Below, one piece after another: positions 1 through 8,463 of a stretch of DNA of 64,000 nucleotides (within the stretch, counting starts at the first letter, position 1; every line of letters starts with the position of its first letter). The stretch is from Zhongshania aliphaticivorans. GTDB taxonomy: Bacteria; Pseudomonadota; Gammaproteobacteria; Pseudomonadales; Spongiibacteraceae. The translations under genes were made by a program, and so were the position numbers. Location: assembly GCF_902705875.1 (NCBI RefSeq), contig NZ_CACSIK010000001.1, positions 2,909,166 through 2,973,165 of the forward strand. Reading direction: 5' to 3'. Below the pieces are notes generated by a model. The model did not search any database. It had not been told where the DNA came from and was given only the letters and a program-made list of their open reading frames with translations.

Positions 1-31
1 GCGGCCATTAACGCCATCAATATTGATAATT

Positions 32-568
32 TCATAGCGTGGGCCGCCAGTCTCGTAATGCCAACTCTGCGCTACCCATCATATTTGTCATGCCGTTACT
101 CACAACACCTAACTCTATGTGTGTTTCACTATTAACACTCACCATTTGATCTAATCGCAGAAAGGTACGGTCAGCATTCGGCCCAGCATCATTTGGAAGG
201 GCAATAATTTCAGCTCGGATTCGGTAATTTCCAACAGGTAATCGTAATTTTTCAATTTCGTGAAGGCCGCCATCTAACAAAACATTAGATTCAATTTTAC
301 TGTAGGCATAACGCACTGGGGTGCGATCATCAATTTGTATCTTAGCCGCTTGCACAACAAGGGTTTCAGCATTATTTCCAACATAGACTGAAACACGATT
401 CAGCTCACCCGAATTGGCATTTTCTGCAGCCTTAATTGTTGCGTAAAAGCGCAGGGCTTCAGCCTTCACATCCACTAATTCTGTATCACTCGCAAGACCA
501 CTTTGCGACCCCACGACCAGAATTGAAATCAGGAGCTTTTGTATTTTTTTCCATGAAAAATACATCAT
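32..568 (-). CDS. secreted protein of unknown function
   Basis: I do not recognise this family. The 178-residue product starts with a basic stretch followed by a hydrophobic segment (about residues 9-24) and a plausible signal-peptidase site before SDTELVD, so it is probably exported to the periplasm. The mature part looks like a small beta-rich domain (SVYVGN, LPVGNYRIRAEI) without cysteines or catalytic motifs; the phrase LPVGNYRIR resembles carbohydrate-binding or transthyretin-like folds, but this is only an impression. Two ATGs lie in tandem at the start; AGGTGG about 10 bases upstream supports either. No neighbour gives a functional clue. Confidence 0.6.
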   Translation of the reverse strand: MMYFSWKKIQKLLISILVVGSQSGLASDTELVDVKAEALRFYATIKAAENANSGELNRVSVYVGNNAETLVVQAAKIQIDDRTPVRYAYSKIESNVLLDGGLHEIEKLRLPVGNYRIRAEIIALPNDAGPNADRTFLRLDQMVSVNSETHIELGVVSNGMTNMMGSAELALRDWRPTL

Positions 569-904
569 AATTTATTCGCCACCTAGATTAATTACGCTCA
601 CTTTGCGACATTAAAATTCGTCCTAAGTATTACAACAACTACAACTCTGCAAGAGCCGCGCCAATGAGTTTTAAAGCTGAGGTTATTACCTAGCCAAACC
701 GTAATTGAAAATATGAAGGCAAGAAAAATGAGGAGTAGCACACAAAACCAAGCGGAACAAAAACGTATCGTCAACGTATTGGACGACCTATCTCGCCCAA
801 AGAATTAGCAAACGCACCACTTTGGAACAAATTTATATCTACTGTAAAAATCCACGACGCACCACTAGGACACAATTATTCCACTGCGTGACAACTAGGG
901 TGCG
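569..904. other. gene-free stretch between two minus-strand genes
   Basis: This 336-base stretch separates the kinase/phosphatase gene from the secreted-protein gene. It must hold the promoter of the latter, but I see no clear -35/-10 pair. A 27-codon ORF at 728-811 (+) has a purine-rich sequence ahead of its ATG but no recognisable product. The inverted repeat at 858-904 is listed separately. I see nothing else. Confidence 0.5.
858..904 (-). terminator. possible terminator after the kinase/phosphatase gene
   Basis: CGCACC-A-CTAG (858-868) pairs with CTAG-GGTGCG (895-904) with one bulged base and a loop of about 26 bases. It sits directly after the stop codon of the minus-strand gene. Only a short T-run follows on the minus strand, several bases away, so this is a weak candidate and could simply be an mRNA-stabilising hairpin. 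Confidence 0.3.
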
Positions 905-2623
905 CTACTTCAGCAGCGACCACAGCAAACACAAAAATAAAACGAGAGATGTTAACTGCCAAGCCAATAGAGGGTTGCGACCAAAAAGTGGCTGAAATTC
1001 ATCACTCATAAACTGGGGATTAGGATGCTCCAAGTCATAAACAAACTCCGAAACATCACTATAGCGTAGCTCAGGTGTAACACTTAACGCACGGCTCAAT
1101 GCAGCGTCTAGCCACAGCGGCACATGCGGATTGTAATGACAGGCAGATACGTACTCTAGACGAGAAAACGCGGCCACACTTGTGCAATTTGGCAATTTTC
1201 CTCGGTATGGCGCATGCCCCGTTAGCATCTCAAACACAATCACCGCCAGAGAGAATTGATCCGAGCGAGCCGTCGGACGCCGCCCCAAAACATGCTCAGG
1301 AGCAGAGTACTGCGCTGTACCCAACACAATATCACGCTCAATAGGCACAGCAATCTCAGCCAACCCAGCAACATAGCAGGAACCAAAGTCAATTATTTTA
1401 ATCGCACCATCATCACCCACGAGTATATTGTCAGGCTTTATATCTTGGTGGTATGTATCGCGTCGATGCATGCTCTGCAGCCCTTTCGCCACCGGCACGA
1501 TCATTTTCAACATACTCTGAGTGGCAGGCATAGGGTTACTTTCCATCCATTGCCCTAAGGTCAAACCCGGCGAATAGGCAGACAGATAATACAGACAACT
1601 AGGCGGCTTGGGAGGCTCAACAATATCAATCACGTATTCGCTCTGAATACGCCGACCAATCCAACCTTCCAATATAAATCGCTCTATGTACGCCGGGTCA
1701 TCATTATAATTAGCCGACGGCGTCTTCATCACATAATGCTGGTCAGCGGTAGCATCATAAACCTTATACAGCTGACTCCGAGGACTGGCATGAATCTCTT
1801 CCTCTATCACCAAGCCATCCAGAATCATGCCTGCGTTCAAGGGGGGCGGAAACGACAACTTCGTTAATTTGCGGTATACATCACCCGCATCCTCCAGAGG
1901 TAAAGCGTCAACTCGCAACAACTGACAACTCAAATTATCATCACTGCCCGCCGCCAAGGCCTCATCGATCAAACTCTGCGCCGCCGCGCTTAAAACCCCA
2001 CCGCAACTGTTAAGAATAGTTAGCATACCAGCACTACTAAGTACGTCGTGAATACCATCCGTACTTAATAAAAAAACATCGCCAACGGCAACATCCGTAG
2101 CGCGATAATCTACATCTAAATTAATATCCAGCCCCATCGCCCTCGTCAAACAAGGACGACCACGACCTATTGGCATAGCATGATCTCGCGTAAGCTGTTC
2201 AAGAACCCCGCTTCTTAAACGATATATGCGACTATCACCAACATGAAATAAATGCGCTGTTTGAGATTTAAAGATCGCAATACTTAGCGTAGAAACATAA
2301 CCTTTCTCCGCCTGCAAATAATGCTGCCCCTGGCCGTAAAGCCAACGATTTAAGGCATTGAGCACTTGTTGCGCAGACCGCTTAACCGACCAAGAGTCTG
2401 GCGTAGAATAATAATCACTTAAAAAACTTGTGACACACGCTTCTGCAGCCTCCTTTCCTGCCTCTGACGTAGACACGCCATCAGCGATTACCGCCACCGC
2501 ACCCTTGGTAGTAAGTTGTTGATTATCAGGAACGCGAATGCCAAGACTATCTTCATTAACACGCTTTTGCCCAGCACTGCTGTACTGGGCAATCGACAAC
2601 GTCAAGCCGCCACTAAAGTGCAT
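905..2623 (-). CDS. PP2C-type phosphatase / Ser-Thr protein kinase fusion
   Basis: One polypeptide carries both a protein phosphatase and a protein kinase. Numbering from the ATG at 2623 (572 residues): the PP2C domain spans about 7-240 with metal-binding signatures ADGVS (D48), HVGDSR (D130), STDG (D189) and SDDN (D228). The kinase domain spans about 268-535 with VMK lysine K300, catalytic loop HQDIKPDN (D394), DFG (D412) and an APE-type SAPEH. The usual HRD arginine is Gln and the glycine-rich loop is poor. A C-terminal hydrophobic segment (about 548-569) should anchor it in the inner membrane. The ORF can be extended to a TTG at 2644, but the ATG has GGGG upstream. It lies 38 bases behind the nitrate transporter. 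A homologous gene sits beside nasA-nirBD in Pseudomonas aeruginosa (from memory, PA1782). Substrate is unknown. Confidence 0.9.
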   Translation of the reverse strand: MHFSGGLTLSIAQYSSAGQKRVNEDSLGIRVPDNQQLTTKGAVAVIADGVSTSEAGKEAAEACVTSFLSDYYSTPDSWSVKRSAQQVLNALNRWLYGQGQHYLQAEKGYVSTLSIAIFKSQTAHLFHVGDSRIYRLRSGVLEQLTRDHAMPIGRGRPCLTRAMGLDINLDVDYRATDVAVGDVFLLSTDGIHDVLSSAGMLTILNSCGGVLSAAAQSLIDEALAAGSDDNLSCQLLRVDALPLEDAGDVYRKLTKLSFPPPLNAGMILDGLVIEEEIHASPRSQLYKVYDATADQHYVMKTPSANYNDDPAYIERFILEGWIGRRIQSEYVIDIVEPPKPPSCLYYLSAYSPGLTLGQWMESNPMPATQSMLKMIVPVAKGLQSMHRRDTYHQDIKPDNILVGDDGAIKIIDFGSCYVAGLAEIAVPIERDIVLGTAQYSAPEHVLGRRPTARSDQFSLAVIVFEMLTGHAPYRGKLPNCTSVAAFSRLEYVSACHYNPHVPLWLDAALSRALSVTPELRYSDVSEFVYDLEHPNPQFMSDEFQPLFGRNPLLAWQLTSLVLFLCLLWSLLK

Positions 2624-2661
2624 CAGCTCTACCCCAAAGGCCAAGTCATAAGATGGACACT

Positions 2662-4134
2662 TTAGCTTACTTCGATCAAAGCAACACTACCATCCTCATT
2701 CAACTCGGCAGTGTGACCTTGCGGCTCCTCCATGAACTGGACAGCTGCAAATACAATGGCCGCACACGCTGCAATCACCATAAAGAAATCAGCATTACTC
2801 ACAAAAGATAAAACGGTTAGAAAAATAACTGCTCCCACATTACCGTAGGCTCCTGTCATCCCCGCAATCTGACCAGTCATACTGCGCTTAACCAATGGCA
2901 CAATCGCAAACACCGCACCTTCACCCGCCTGAACAAAGAACGAGCAGCACATTGTCGCTACTACCGCCAACCAAACCGGCCAAGCTGAATCAATCTGACT
3001 CAACACCATATAGCCTACCGCCAGACCAGCAACAAGAATCGATAACGATTTACGACGACCAAAATTGTCAGACAAATAACCACCACCAGGACGAGCAGCA
3101 AGATTCATAAACGCAAAACCCGAGGCCAACATACCTGCCGCAACAGCGCTCAATGTGAATGTTTCCATAAAGAAAAGCGGCAACATGGAGACTACGGCCA
3201 ACTCAGAGCCAAAGGTCACAAAATACGCAACATTAAGAATAGCAACCTGTTTAAACTTGTACTGCTGCATTGGCGGTGTAGGAACATTATTCAATACATC
3301 ACTATTAACACGCAGAATTTGACTAACCTGAACAACAAACAACACCGCCAAAACTATATACAAGCCCAGCGAAGCCATTTCGTTAAGCATGCCCAAATTT
3401 GCCGGTGACAATTTCCAAGTCAGCACAGCAAGCGCTAAGTACATCGGTACGCACATGATTATGTAAAACACCAAATCACGTTTATTACTAACAACTAGAC
3501 CACCAGACTTTTTAGGTTTGAAATATGTCGAACCCTTTGGCGTGTTGCGAGCGCGCCAATAAAAGAAAAAACCATACGCAAACGCGAGCAGACCCGTGGT
3601 TGCTATAGCATAACGCCAACCGTTTTCCCCGCCATAAATTAACGCCAACGTGGGCAAACTCATTGCAGCCACCGCCGACCCAAAATTACCCCAACCGCCA
3701 TAAACACCTTCAGCCAAGCCAACCTGACGAGCAGGGAACCACTCCCCAACTAGACGAATACCAATAACGAAGCCGGCACCAATGAACCCCATCAAAAACC
3801 GCAACAAAGCTATCATTTCATAGCTATTCGCCATGGCGAAGGCCACACAAACAAGGCCACCCGAAATCAATAAGGCGCTAAAAACAATACGAGGACCAAA
3901 TCTATCTACCAACATCCCCACAATAACTCGCGCTGGTATTGTTAATGCCACATTCAAAATCATTAACGCCTTAACCTGCTGGGTATTCAGGTCGAACGCT
4001 TCTTTAATAGCCGACAACATCGGCGCAAAGTTAAACCACACAACAAAAGTTAGGAAGAAAGCAAACCAACTCAGATGCAGTAGCCGAATCTTATCTTGCT
4101 TGAGATCAAGCACATTTAAGGTCGAGGAAGACAT
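2662..4134 (-). CDS. narK: NarK/NasA-type nitrate/nitrite transporter (MFS)
   Basis: A 490-residue, 12-helix major facilitator of the nitrate-nitrite porter family, in the inner membrane. Two glycine-rich nitrate signatures are visible, GGWGNFG in the first half and GAYGNVG in the second, together with the MFS loop motif DRFGPR after helix 2 and an equivalent DNFGRRKS in the second half. The central cytoplasmic loop is enlarged, as in several assimilatory members. It faces away from nirBD and leads an operon with the kinase/phosphatase gene, so uptake of nitrate or nitrite for assimilation is the likely role. GGAG eight bases before the ATG supports the start. A -24/-12 promoter lies 43 bases upstream. 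Whether it moves nitrate, nitrite or both cannot be read from sequence. Confidence 0.93.
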   Translation of the reverse strand: MSSSTLNVLDLKQDKIRLLHLSWFAFFLTFVVWFNFAPMLSAIKEAFDLNTQQVKALMILNVALTIPARVIVGMLVDRFGPRIVFSALLISGGLVCVAFAMANSYEMIALLRFLMGFIGAGFVIGIRLVGEWFPARQVGLAEGVYGGWGNFGSAVAAMSLPTLALIYGGENGWRYAIATTGLLAFAYGFFFYWRARNTPKGSTYFKPKKSGGLVVSNKRDLVFYIIMCVPMYLALAVLTWKLSPANLGMLNEMASLGLYIVLAVLFVVQVSQILRVNSDVLNNVPTPPMQQYKFKQVAILNVAYFVTFGSELAVVSMLPLFFMETFTLSAVAAGMLASGFAFMNLAARPGGGYLSDNFGRRKSLSILVAGLAVGYMVLSQIDSAWPVWLAVVATMCCSFFVQAGEGAVFAIVPLVKRSMTGQIAGMTGAYGNVGAVIFLTVLSFVSNADFFMVIAACAAIVFAAVQFMEEPQGHTAELNEDGSVALIEVS

Positions 4135-4176
4135 TCACCGCTCCATTTTAAGTAAAAGGGTATCTTCCGAGCGATG

Positions 4177-4192
4177 AGCAATCACTATGCCA
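4177..4192 (-). promoter_or_regulatory. sigma-54 (-24/-12) promoter of narK
   Basis: Read on the minus strand this is TGGCATAGTGATTGCT. The GG and GC doublets have the canonical spacing (G to G 12 bases), with full TGGCA and TTGCT boxes. Transcription would start near 4166, giving a leader of about 30 bases before the narK ATG at 4134. Confidence 0.7.
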
Positions 4193-4456
4193 AGCAGCTC
4201 CGCGACCACACAAAAAATAAACTAAACCGTTGATTCAAAAGAATTATTTTTATATTAAAGAGCTTAAGTCCATATTTTGCACCAAAACAGATCACCGGAT
4301 ATTACCCCTCAAACCAAAACAAGCGCACCACAAACGAACATTACGCCCTATCAAACCCCACTCCCGATGCTAAAACCGCTAGGCTTACGCACCTTAAATG
4401 GGCCGAAAAAACAAAAAAACCTTAAAAAACAACAGATTAAAATTCAACAAAACCCA

Positions 4457-4472
4457 TGGCACAGACCTTGCT
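4457..4472 (+). promoter_or_regulatory. sigma-54 (-24/-12) promoter of nirBD
   Basis: TGGCACAGACCTTGCT matches the RpoN consensus TGGCAC-N5-TTGCW with exact -24/-12 spacing. Transcription would start near 4483, about 78 bases before the nirB ATG at 4561. An NtrC-type enhancer-binding protein is the expected activator, which fits nitrogen-limitation control. Confidence 0.75.
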
Positions 4473-4560
4473 AATCTGATCACGAAAGCCTAAAACAGCC
4501 TAGCATCAAAGTGACAAGCATCACCGCACGAACAAAAGAAAGTATTAAGGATGTATGTAA

Positions 4561-7110
4561 ATGACTGACAAACAACGCCTGCTCATCATTGGTAACGGCC
4601 CAGTTGGCCACCAATTTATCGAATCTATTGTCGAGAGCGGTCAGTCTGATCAATTCGACATTACCGTTATTGGTGAAGAGCCACGTCATGCTTATGATCG
4701 CGTCCATTTAACGGCCTGGTTTGAAACCCGCAAAGCGTCTTCTTTAAACATGGTGAAAGAAGGCTTTTACCAAGACAACCACATCACGGCTCTATGCAAT
4801 GAAAAAGTAACTGAAATTGATCGAGCTGCAAAAACCGTAAGCACCGACAAAGACCAGAAATACACCTATGACAAGCTTGTCTTAGCCACGGGCTCCTTCC
4901 CCTTCGTCCCTCCCGTGCCTGGACATGACCGCAAAAACTGCTTTGTTTACCGCACTATTGAAGACTTAGAAGCCATTACTGCTGCAGCTAAAAATGCAAA
5001 AGTCGGCGCCGTTGTCGGTGGCGGCTTACTCGGCCTAGAGGCCGCAAAAGCTATCAAGGACCTCGGTTTAAAAACCCATGTTATAGAATTTGCACCTAGA
5101 CTCATGGCGGTGCAAGTCGACGACGGTGGCGGCACGTTGCTGCGACGCAAAATAGAAGATTTAGGTGTATCAGTACACACACAAAAAAATACCCAACACA
5201 TTATTGATGGCGATGACTGTATTCATAAGCTGCAATTTGCTGACGGTGCTGAATTAGAAACGGATATTTTAGTATTTTCTGCAGGTATTCGCCCACAAGA
5301 CGCCCTTGCCCGCCAGTCTGAACTCGATATAGGCGAGCGCGGCGGTATTGTTATTAACGACAACTGCCAAACTTCTGACCCTGCAATATACGCTATCGGC
5401 GAGTGCGCCCTATGGGGCGGCCGCATATACGGCCTAATCGCACCCGGTTGGGACATGGCTCGCGCCGCTGCTGATCACGTACTAGGCGGCATCGAACAAA
5501 ATACGTTTACAGGTGCTGACATGAGCACCAAATTAAAACTTATGGGTGTTGATGTAGCCTCCATTGGCGACGCTCATGCAAGCACTCCCGGTGCAAAGTG
5601 TTACACCTTTATTGACGAACAAACCGAAATTTACAAAAAGATTGTTGTTAGTAATGACGGCCAGCATTTACTTGGTGCCGTACTTATTGGCGATGCCAAC
5701 GACTATGGCACCTTACTGCAATTTGCACTCAACAAAATCACGTTGCCCGAGCAACCTGAAGGCATGATACTACCCAGCCTAGATGGAAGCGCCAGCGCCG
5801 GTCTCGGTGTTGATGCCCTTCCTGATACAGCGCAAATATGCTCTTGTAATAATGTTAGCAAAGGTGATCTCTGCGCCGCGGTACAAGACGGCGCTTTAAC
5901 AGTAGGCGACCTAAAAGCCTGTACAAAAGCCGCAACTACCTGTGGTGGCTGTACTGCGCTTGTTGGACAAGTTCTCAACGCCGAACTCACAAAAATGGGC
6001 GTTGAGGTTAACACCGATCTTTGCGAACACTTTCCTTACACCCGCCAAGAAATCTATCACTTGGTTCGTGTTAGTCAAATCAAGTCATTTGACGAACTCC
6101 TTGAGAAGCACGGCAGTGGCCATGGCTGTGAAATTTGTAAGCCAACCGCAGCATCTATTCTAGCGTCTTGCTGGAATGACCATATTCTTGAGCCACAGCT
6201 CGCGAGCCTGCAAGATACTAATGATCGCTATTTAGCCAATATGCAAAAGAACGGGACGTATTCTGTGGTCCCACGCATGGCAGGCGGTGAAGTTACACCA
6301 GATGGTTTAATCGCTGTTGGTCAGGTTGCCAAAAAATACCAGCTCTATACCAAGATAACAGGAGGGCAACGCGTCGATTTATTTGGAGCTACTCTTGATC
6401 AACTCCCACTCATTTGGGAAGAGTTAATTAGCGCAGGATTTGAATCTGGGCACGCCTACGGTAAGTCGCTGCGAACCGTCAAATCTTGTGTTGGCTCAAC
6501 ATGGTGTCGCTACGGTGTTCAAGACAGTGTTGGCAAAGCCATCGATCTCGAAAATCGCTACAAGGGATTGCGCTCACCACATAAATTAAAAATGGCGGTT
6601 TCTGGCTGCACCCGGGAATGTGCAGAAGCGCAGAGTAAAGATGTTGGCGTTATCGCAACCGAAAAGGGTTGGAACCTCTATCTTTGCGGAAACGGTGGCA
6701 TGAAACCTCGGCACGCAGACCTTTTCGCTTCAGATATCGACACTGACACCATGGTTAAGTACATCGACCGTTTCCTGATGTTTTATATTCGCACAGCAGA
6801 TCGTTTACAACGCACATCAGTATGGATGGAAAATTTAGAAGGCGGTATCGACTACCTACGCAAGGTCATTATCGAAGATTCCCTAGGAATCTGCGCTGAC
6901 CTTGAAGCAGAAATGGAACACATTGTCGACACTTATCAGTGCGAGTGGAAAACAGCGATTGAAAATCCAGAAAAAGTGAAACAATTCCGCAGCTTTGTTA
7001 ATGCAGACAAAAGTGACAAAGAAATTGTATTCATACAGGAGCGAGGTCAAATCCGGCCCGCAACCGAAGCTGAAATAAATACTGGCGCCGACTTAATCGC
7101 CGTCGCCTAG
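4561..7110 (+). CDS. nirB: NADH-dependent assimilatory nitrite reductase, large subunit
   Basis: Catalyses six-electron reduction of nitrite to ammonium with NADH in the cytoplasm. The 849 residues show the full family order: an N-terminal FAD-binding GNGPVG motif (about 11-16), an NADH-binding GGGLLGLEAA motif (about 158-167), a BFD-like [2Fe-2S] cysteine cluster (CSCNN at 427-431 and a CGGC at about 460-463), and the sulfite/nitrite reductase ferredoxin-like half with the siroheme/[4Fe-4S] cysteines SCVGSTWC (642-649) and SGCTREC (681-687). Length is normal. AAGGA precedes the ATG. nirD follows after 73 bases. No catalytic nitrate reductase gene lies in the window, so it must be elsewhere if nitrate is used. 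Confidence 0.97.
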   Translation: MTDKQRLLIIGNGPVGHQFIESIVESGQSDQFDITVIGEEPRHAYDRVHLTAWFETRKASSLNMVKEGFYQDNHITALCNEKVTEIDRAAKTVSTDKDQKYTYDKLVLATGSFPFVPPVPGHDRKNCFVYRTIEDLEAITAAAKNAKVGAVVGGGLLGLEAAKAIKDLGLKTHVIEFAPRLMAVQVDDGGGTLLRRKIEDLGVSVHTQKNTQHIIDGDDCIHKLQFADGAELETDILVFSAGIRPQDALARQSELDIGERGGIVINDNCQTSDPAIYAIGECALWGGRIYGLIAPGWDMARAAADHVLGGIEQNTFTGADMSTKLKLMGVDVASIGDAHASTPGAKCYTFIDEQTEIYKKIVVSNDGQHLLGAVLIGDANDYGTLLQFALNKITLPEQPEGMILPSLDGSASAGLGVDALPDTAQICSCNNVSKGDLCAAVQDGALTVGDLKACTKAATTCGGCTALVGQVLNAELTKMGVEVNTDLCEHFPYTRQEIYHLVRVSQIKSFDELLEKHGSGHGCEICKPTAASILASCWNDHILEPQLASLQDTNDRYLANMQKNGTYSVVPRMAGGEVTPDGLIAVGQVAKKYQLYTKITGGQRVDLFGATLDQLPLIWEELISAGFESGHAYGKSLRTVKSCVGSTWCRYGVQDSVGKAIDLENRYKGLRSPHKLKMAVSGCTRECAEAQSKDVGVIATEKGWNLYLCGNGGMKPRHADLFASDIDTDTMVKYIDRFLMFYIRTADRLQRTSVWMENLEGGIDYLRKVIIEDSLGICADLEAEMEHIVDTYQCEWKTAIENPEKVKQFRSFVNADKSDKEIVFIQERGQIRPATEAEINTGADLIAVA

Positions 7111-7183
7111 CTCATTTTAAAGACCAGCCAGGAACCCTGAGTACCTGACTGACGCAATAATTGATACTACAAAGGATTAGCCA

Positions 7184-7507
7184 ATGTCGTGGACAACTAT
7201 CTGCCGGCTCGATGACATACTGCCCAACACTGGTGTTGCTGCTTTAATTGATGAAACTCAAGTAGCGATATTCCGCGTTGACAATACGGTTTACGCGCTC
7301 GCTAATAAAGACCCGTTTAGCAATGCCAACGTGCTTTCGCGAGGCATTATTTGTAGCGTAAAAGGCACTCTTGCCGTTGCCTCTCCAATCTACAAACAGC
7401 ATTTCAGTCTAGAAGCTGGACAATGCTTAGAAGACGACAGCGTTTCAGTAAAATCTTACCAAGCACGCACTGAAGGTGACACAGTGCAAATACACGTTTC
7501 CCATTAA
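7184..7507 (+). CDS. nirD: nitrite reductase small subunit
   Basis: The 107-residue partner of NirB. It has the Rieske-like fold sequence pattern (VYALANKDPFSNANVLSRG, then ASPIYKQHFSLEAG) but, as usual for NirD, lacks the Cys/His pairs that would bind a 2Fe-2S cluster. It is second in the nirBD operon, with a typical ribosome site (AAAGGA) nine bases ahead of the ATG and a strong terminator downstream. In this family NirD is needed for NirB activity or stability. Confidence 0.94.
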   Translation: MSWTTICRLDDILPNTGVAALIDETQVAIFRVDNTVYALANKDPFSNANVLSRGIICSVKGTLAVASPIYKQHFSLEAGQCLEDDSVSVKSYQARTEGDTVQIHVSH

Positions 7508-7560
7508 ACCACGACCTAAAGAAAGAAACTGTCGGGTTTACACTAAGTCTCCCCCCTCGT

Positions 7561-7593
7561 CCGGCCACCACTTAACGTGGTGCCGGCTTTTTT
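7561..7593 (+). terminator. Rho-independent terminator of nirBD
   Basis: CCGG-C-CACCAC, loop TTAAC, GTGGTG-CCGG, followed by CTTTTTT. The stem has 10 pairs with one bulged C. It lies about 50 bases after the nirD stop, so the nirBD operon ends here. Confidence 0.88.
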
Positions 7594-7680
7594 ACATATT
7601 TTAACTTTCTTCTCGCCACAGTAATGTAGTTAGAGCTTAACGCTACTAGCTCGACCAGATACTAGGTATCGAAAACATAA

Positions 7681-8265
7681 TCAAGCCACGCCCTCCGTAA
7701 ACAAAGGCAGTATACTTAACACAACTTGCTTTGACTCCTGCTGCGACTGCCCATTCACAGCACCATCACCTTGCGCCAAAAAATGAAAACTATTATGCAA
7801 AGCTGAACCTAAAAAAATGGTTGCCAACACCCCAGCATCGGTTTTAGAAGATAGGGTGCCACTCTGCTGTAACTCAAGAAATCGCGGTAACAACATCGCA
7901 TGAAGAGAATAATGCTCCGCCATTGCCCCATCGTTAAAATTCTTTCGTCCCCACAATGAAGCCGTCAACGGAATAATAGCAATATAAAATGATTTGGCTG
8001 CCATATAAACCGATTGCAACCATGCAACTATGTCGTCATCAAGCTCCGCTTTAATGGCAAACTTTACCTCCCTTACTTCAGGTAGGCGCTCTCTAATTAA
8101 GGCGTATAACAAACCGGTTTTATCACCAAAATTGTTGAACACACTCGCTTCTGTCGTACCGGCACAATGCGCAATATGACGTGTTGTCATAGCGGTGACG
8201 CCATTTTGCTGAAGCAATCCGTAAGCGGCATCTAACAACTTTTCTCTAACCCTTGGCCTAGCCAT
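7681..8265 (-). CDS. TetR/AcrR-family transcriptional regulator
   Basis: A 194-residue repressor-type protein. Residues 1-50 form the TetR helix-turn-helix (KLLDAAYGLLQQNG, then TTRHIAHCAGTTEASVFNNF with the DKTGLL helix after it). The C-terminal ligand-binding half is divergent and gives no clue to the inducer. GAGGG eight bases before the ATG supports the start. It is divergent from the crotonase gene across 198 bases, so that gene is the natural target and an acyl-CoA or fatty acid is a reasonable but unproven ligand. Confidence 0.88.
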   Translation of the reverse strand: MARPRVREKLLDAAYGLLQQNGVTAMTTRHIAHCAGTTEASVFNNFGDKTGLLYALIRERLPEVREVKFAIKAELDDDIVAWLQSVYMAAKSFYIAIIPLTASLWGRKNFNDGAMAEHYSLHAMLLPRFLELQQSGTLSSKTDAGVLATIFLGSALHNSFHFLAQGDGAVNGQSQQESKQVVLSILPLFTEGVA

Positions 8266-8463
8266 TCATTTATCCCTCAAAGCACTGGCACTCGCTAAGA
8301 TGAGTAAAAATCCAGTGACAAAATCCATTTAAATACGATGACAAAGCCTATAAAGCACATTACTTCAACATGAGGCCACAATACACGACCTGACTACTAA
8401 AAAAGTTGAATAGCAAATATCATATCGGCAACTTAATCAAAATAATGACTAGGGTAACGCAAA

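Larger units (their letters stand above)
4135..4560. other. divergent control region narK / nirB
   Basis: A 426-base AT-rich intergenic region between two divergently transcribed nitrogen operons. It holds two -24/-12 elements (listed separately), about 265 bases apart, leaving room for activator binding between them. Several GCACC half-sites occur on the plus strand (4278-4283 TGCACC, and near 4326 and 4389), reminiscent of NtrC half-sites, but none has a convincing second half. I see no coding sequence here. Confidence 0.6.

Noticed and set aside
728..811. 27-codon ORF with a purine-rich sequence upstream
   Set aside because: Too short to judge, no recognisable motif, and the upstream sequence is only weakly ribosome-site-like.
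4278..4400. GCACC half-sites as NtrC binding sites
   Set aside because: Only left halves are present; none has a matching GGTGC at the correct spacing, so I did not list them as sites.
4277..4474. 65-residue ORF inside the narK/nirB control region
   Set aside because: It covers the sigma-54 promoter region, is Asn/Gln/Lys/Pro-biased and has no ribosome site.
8403..8434. AAGTTG...CAACTT repeat in the TetR/crotonase gap
   Set aside because: Six-base arms with a 20-base spacer are likely by chance in an AT-rich region and are unlike a TetR operator.
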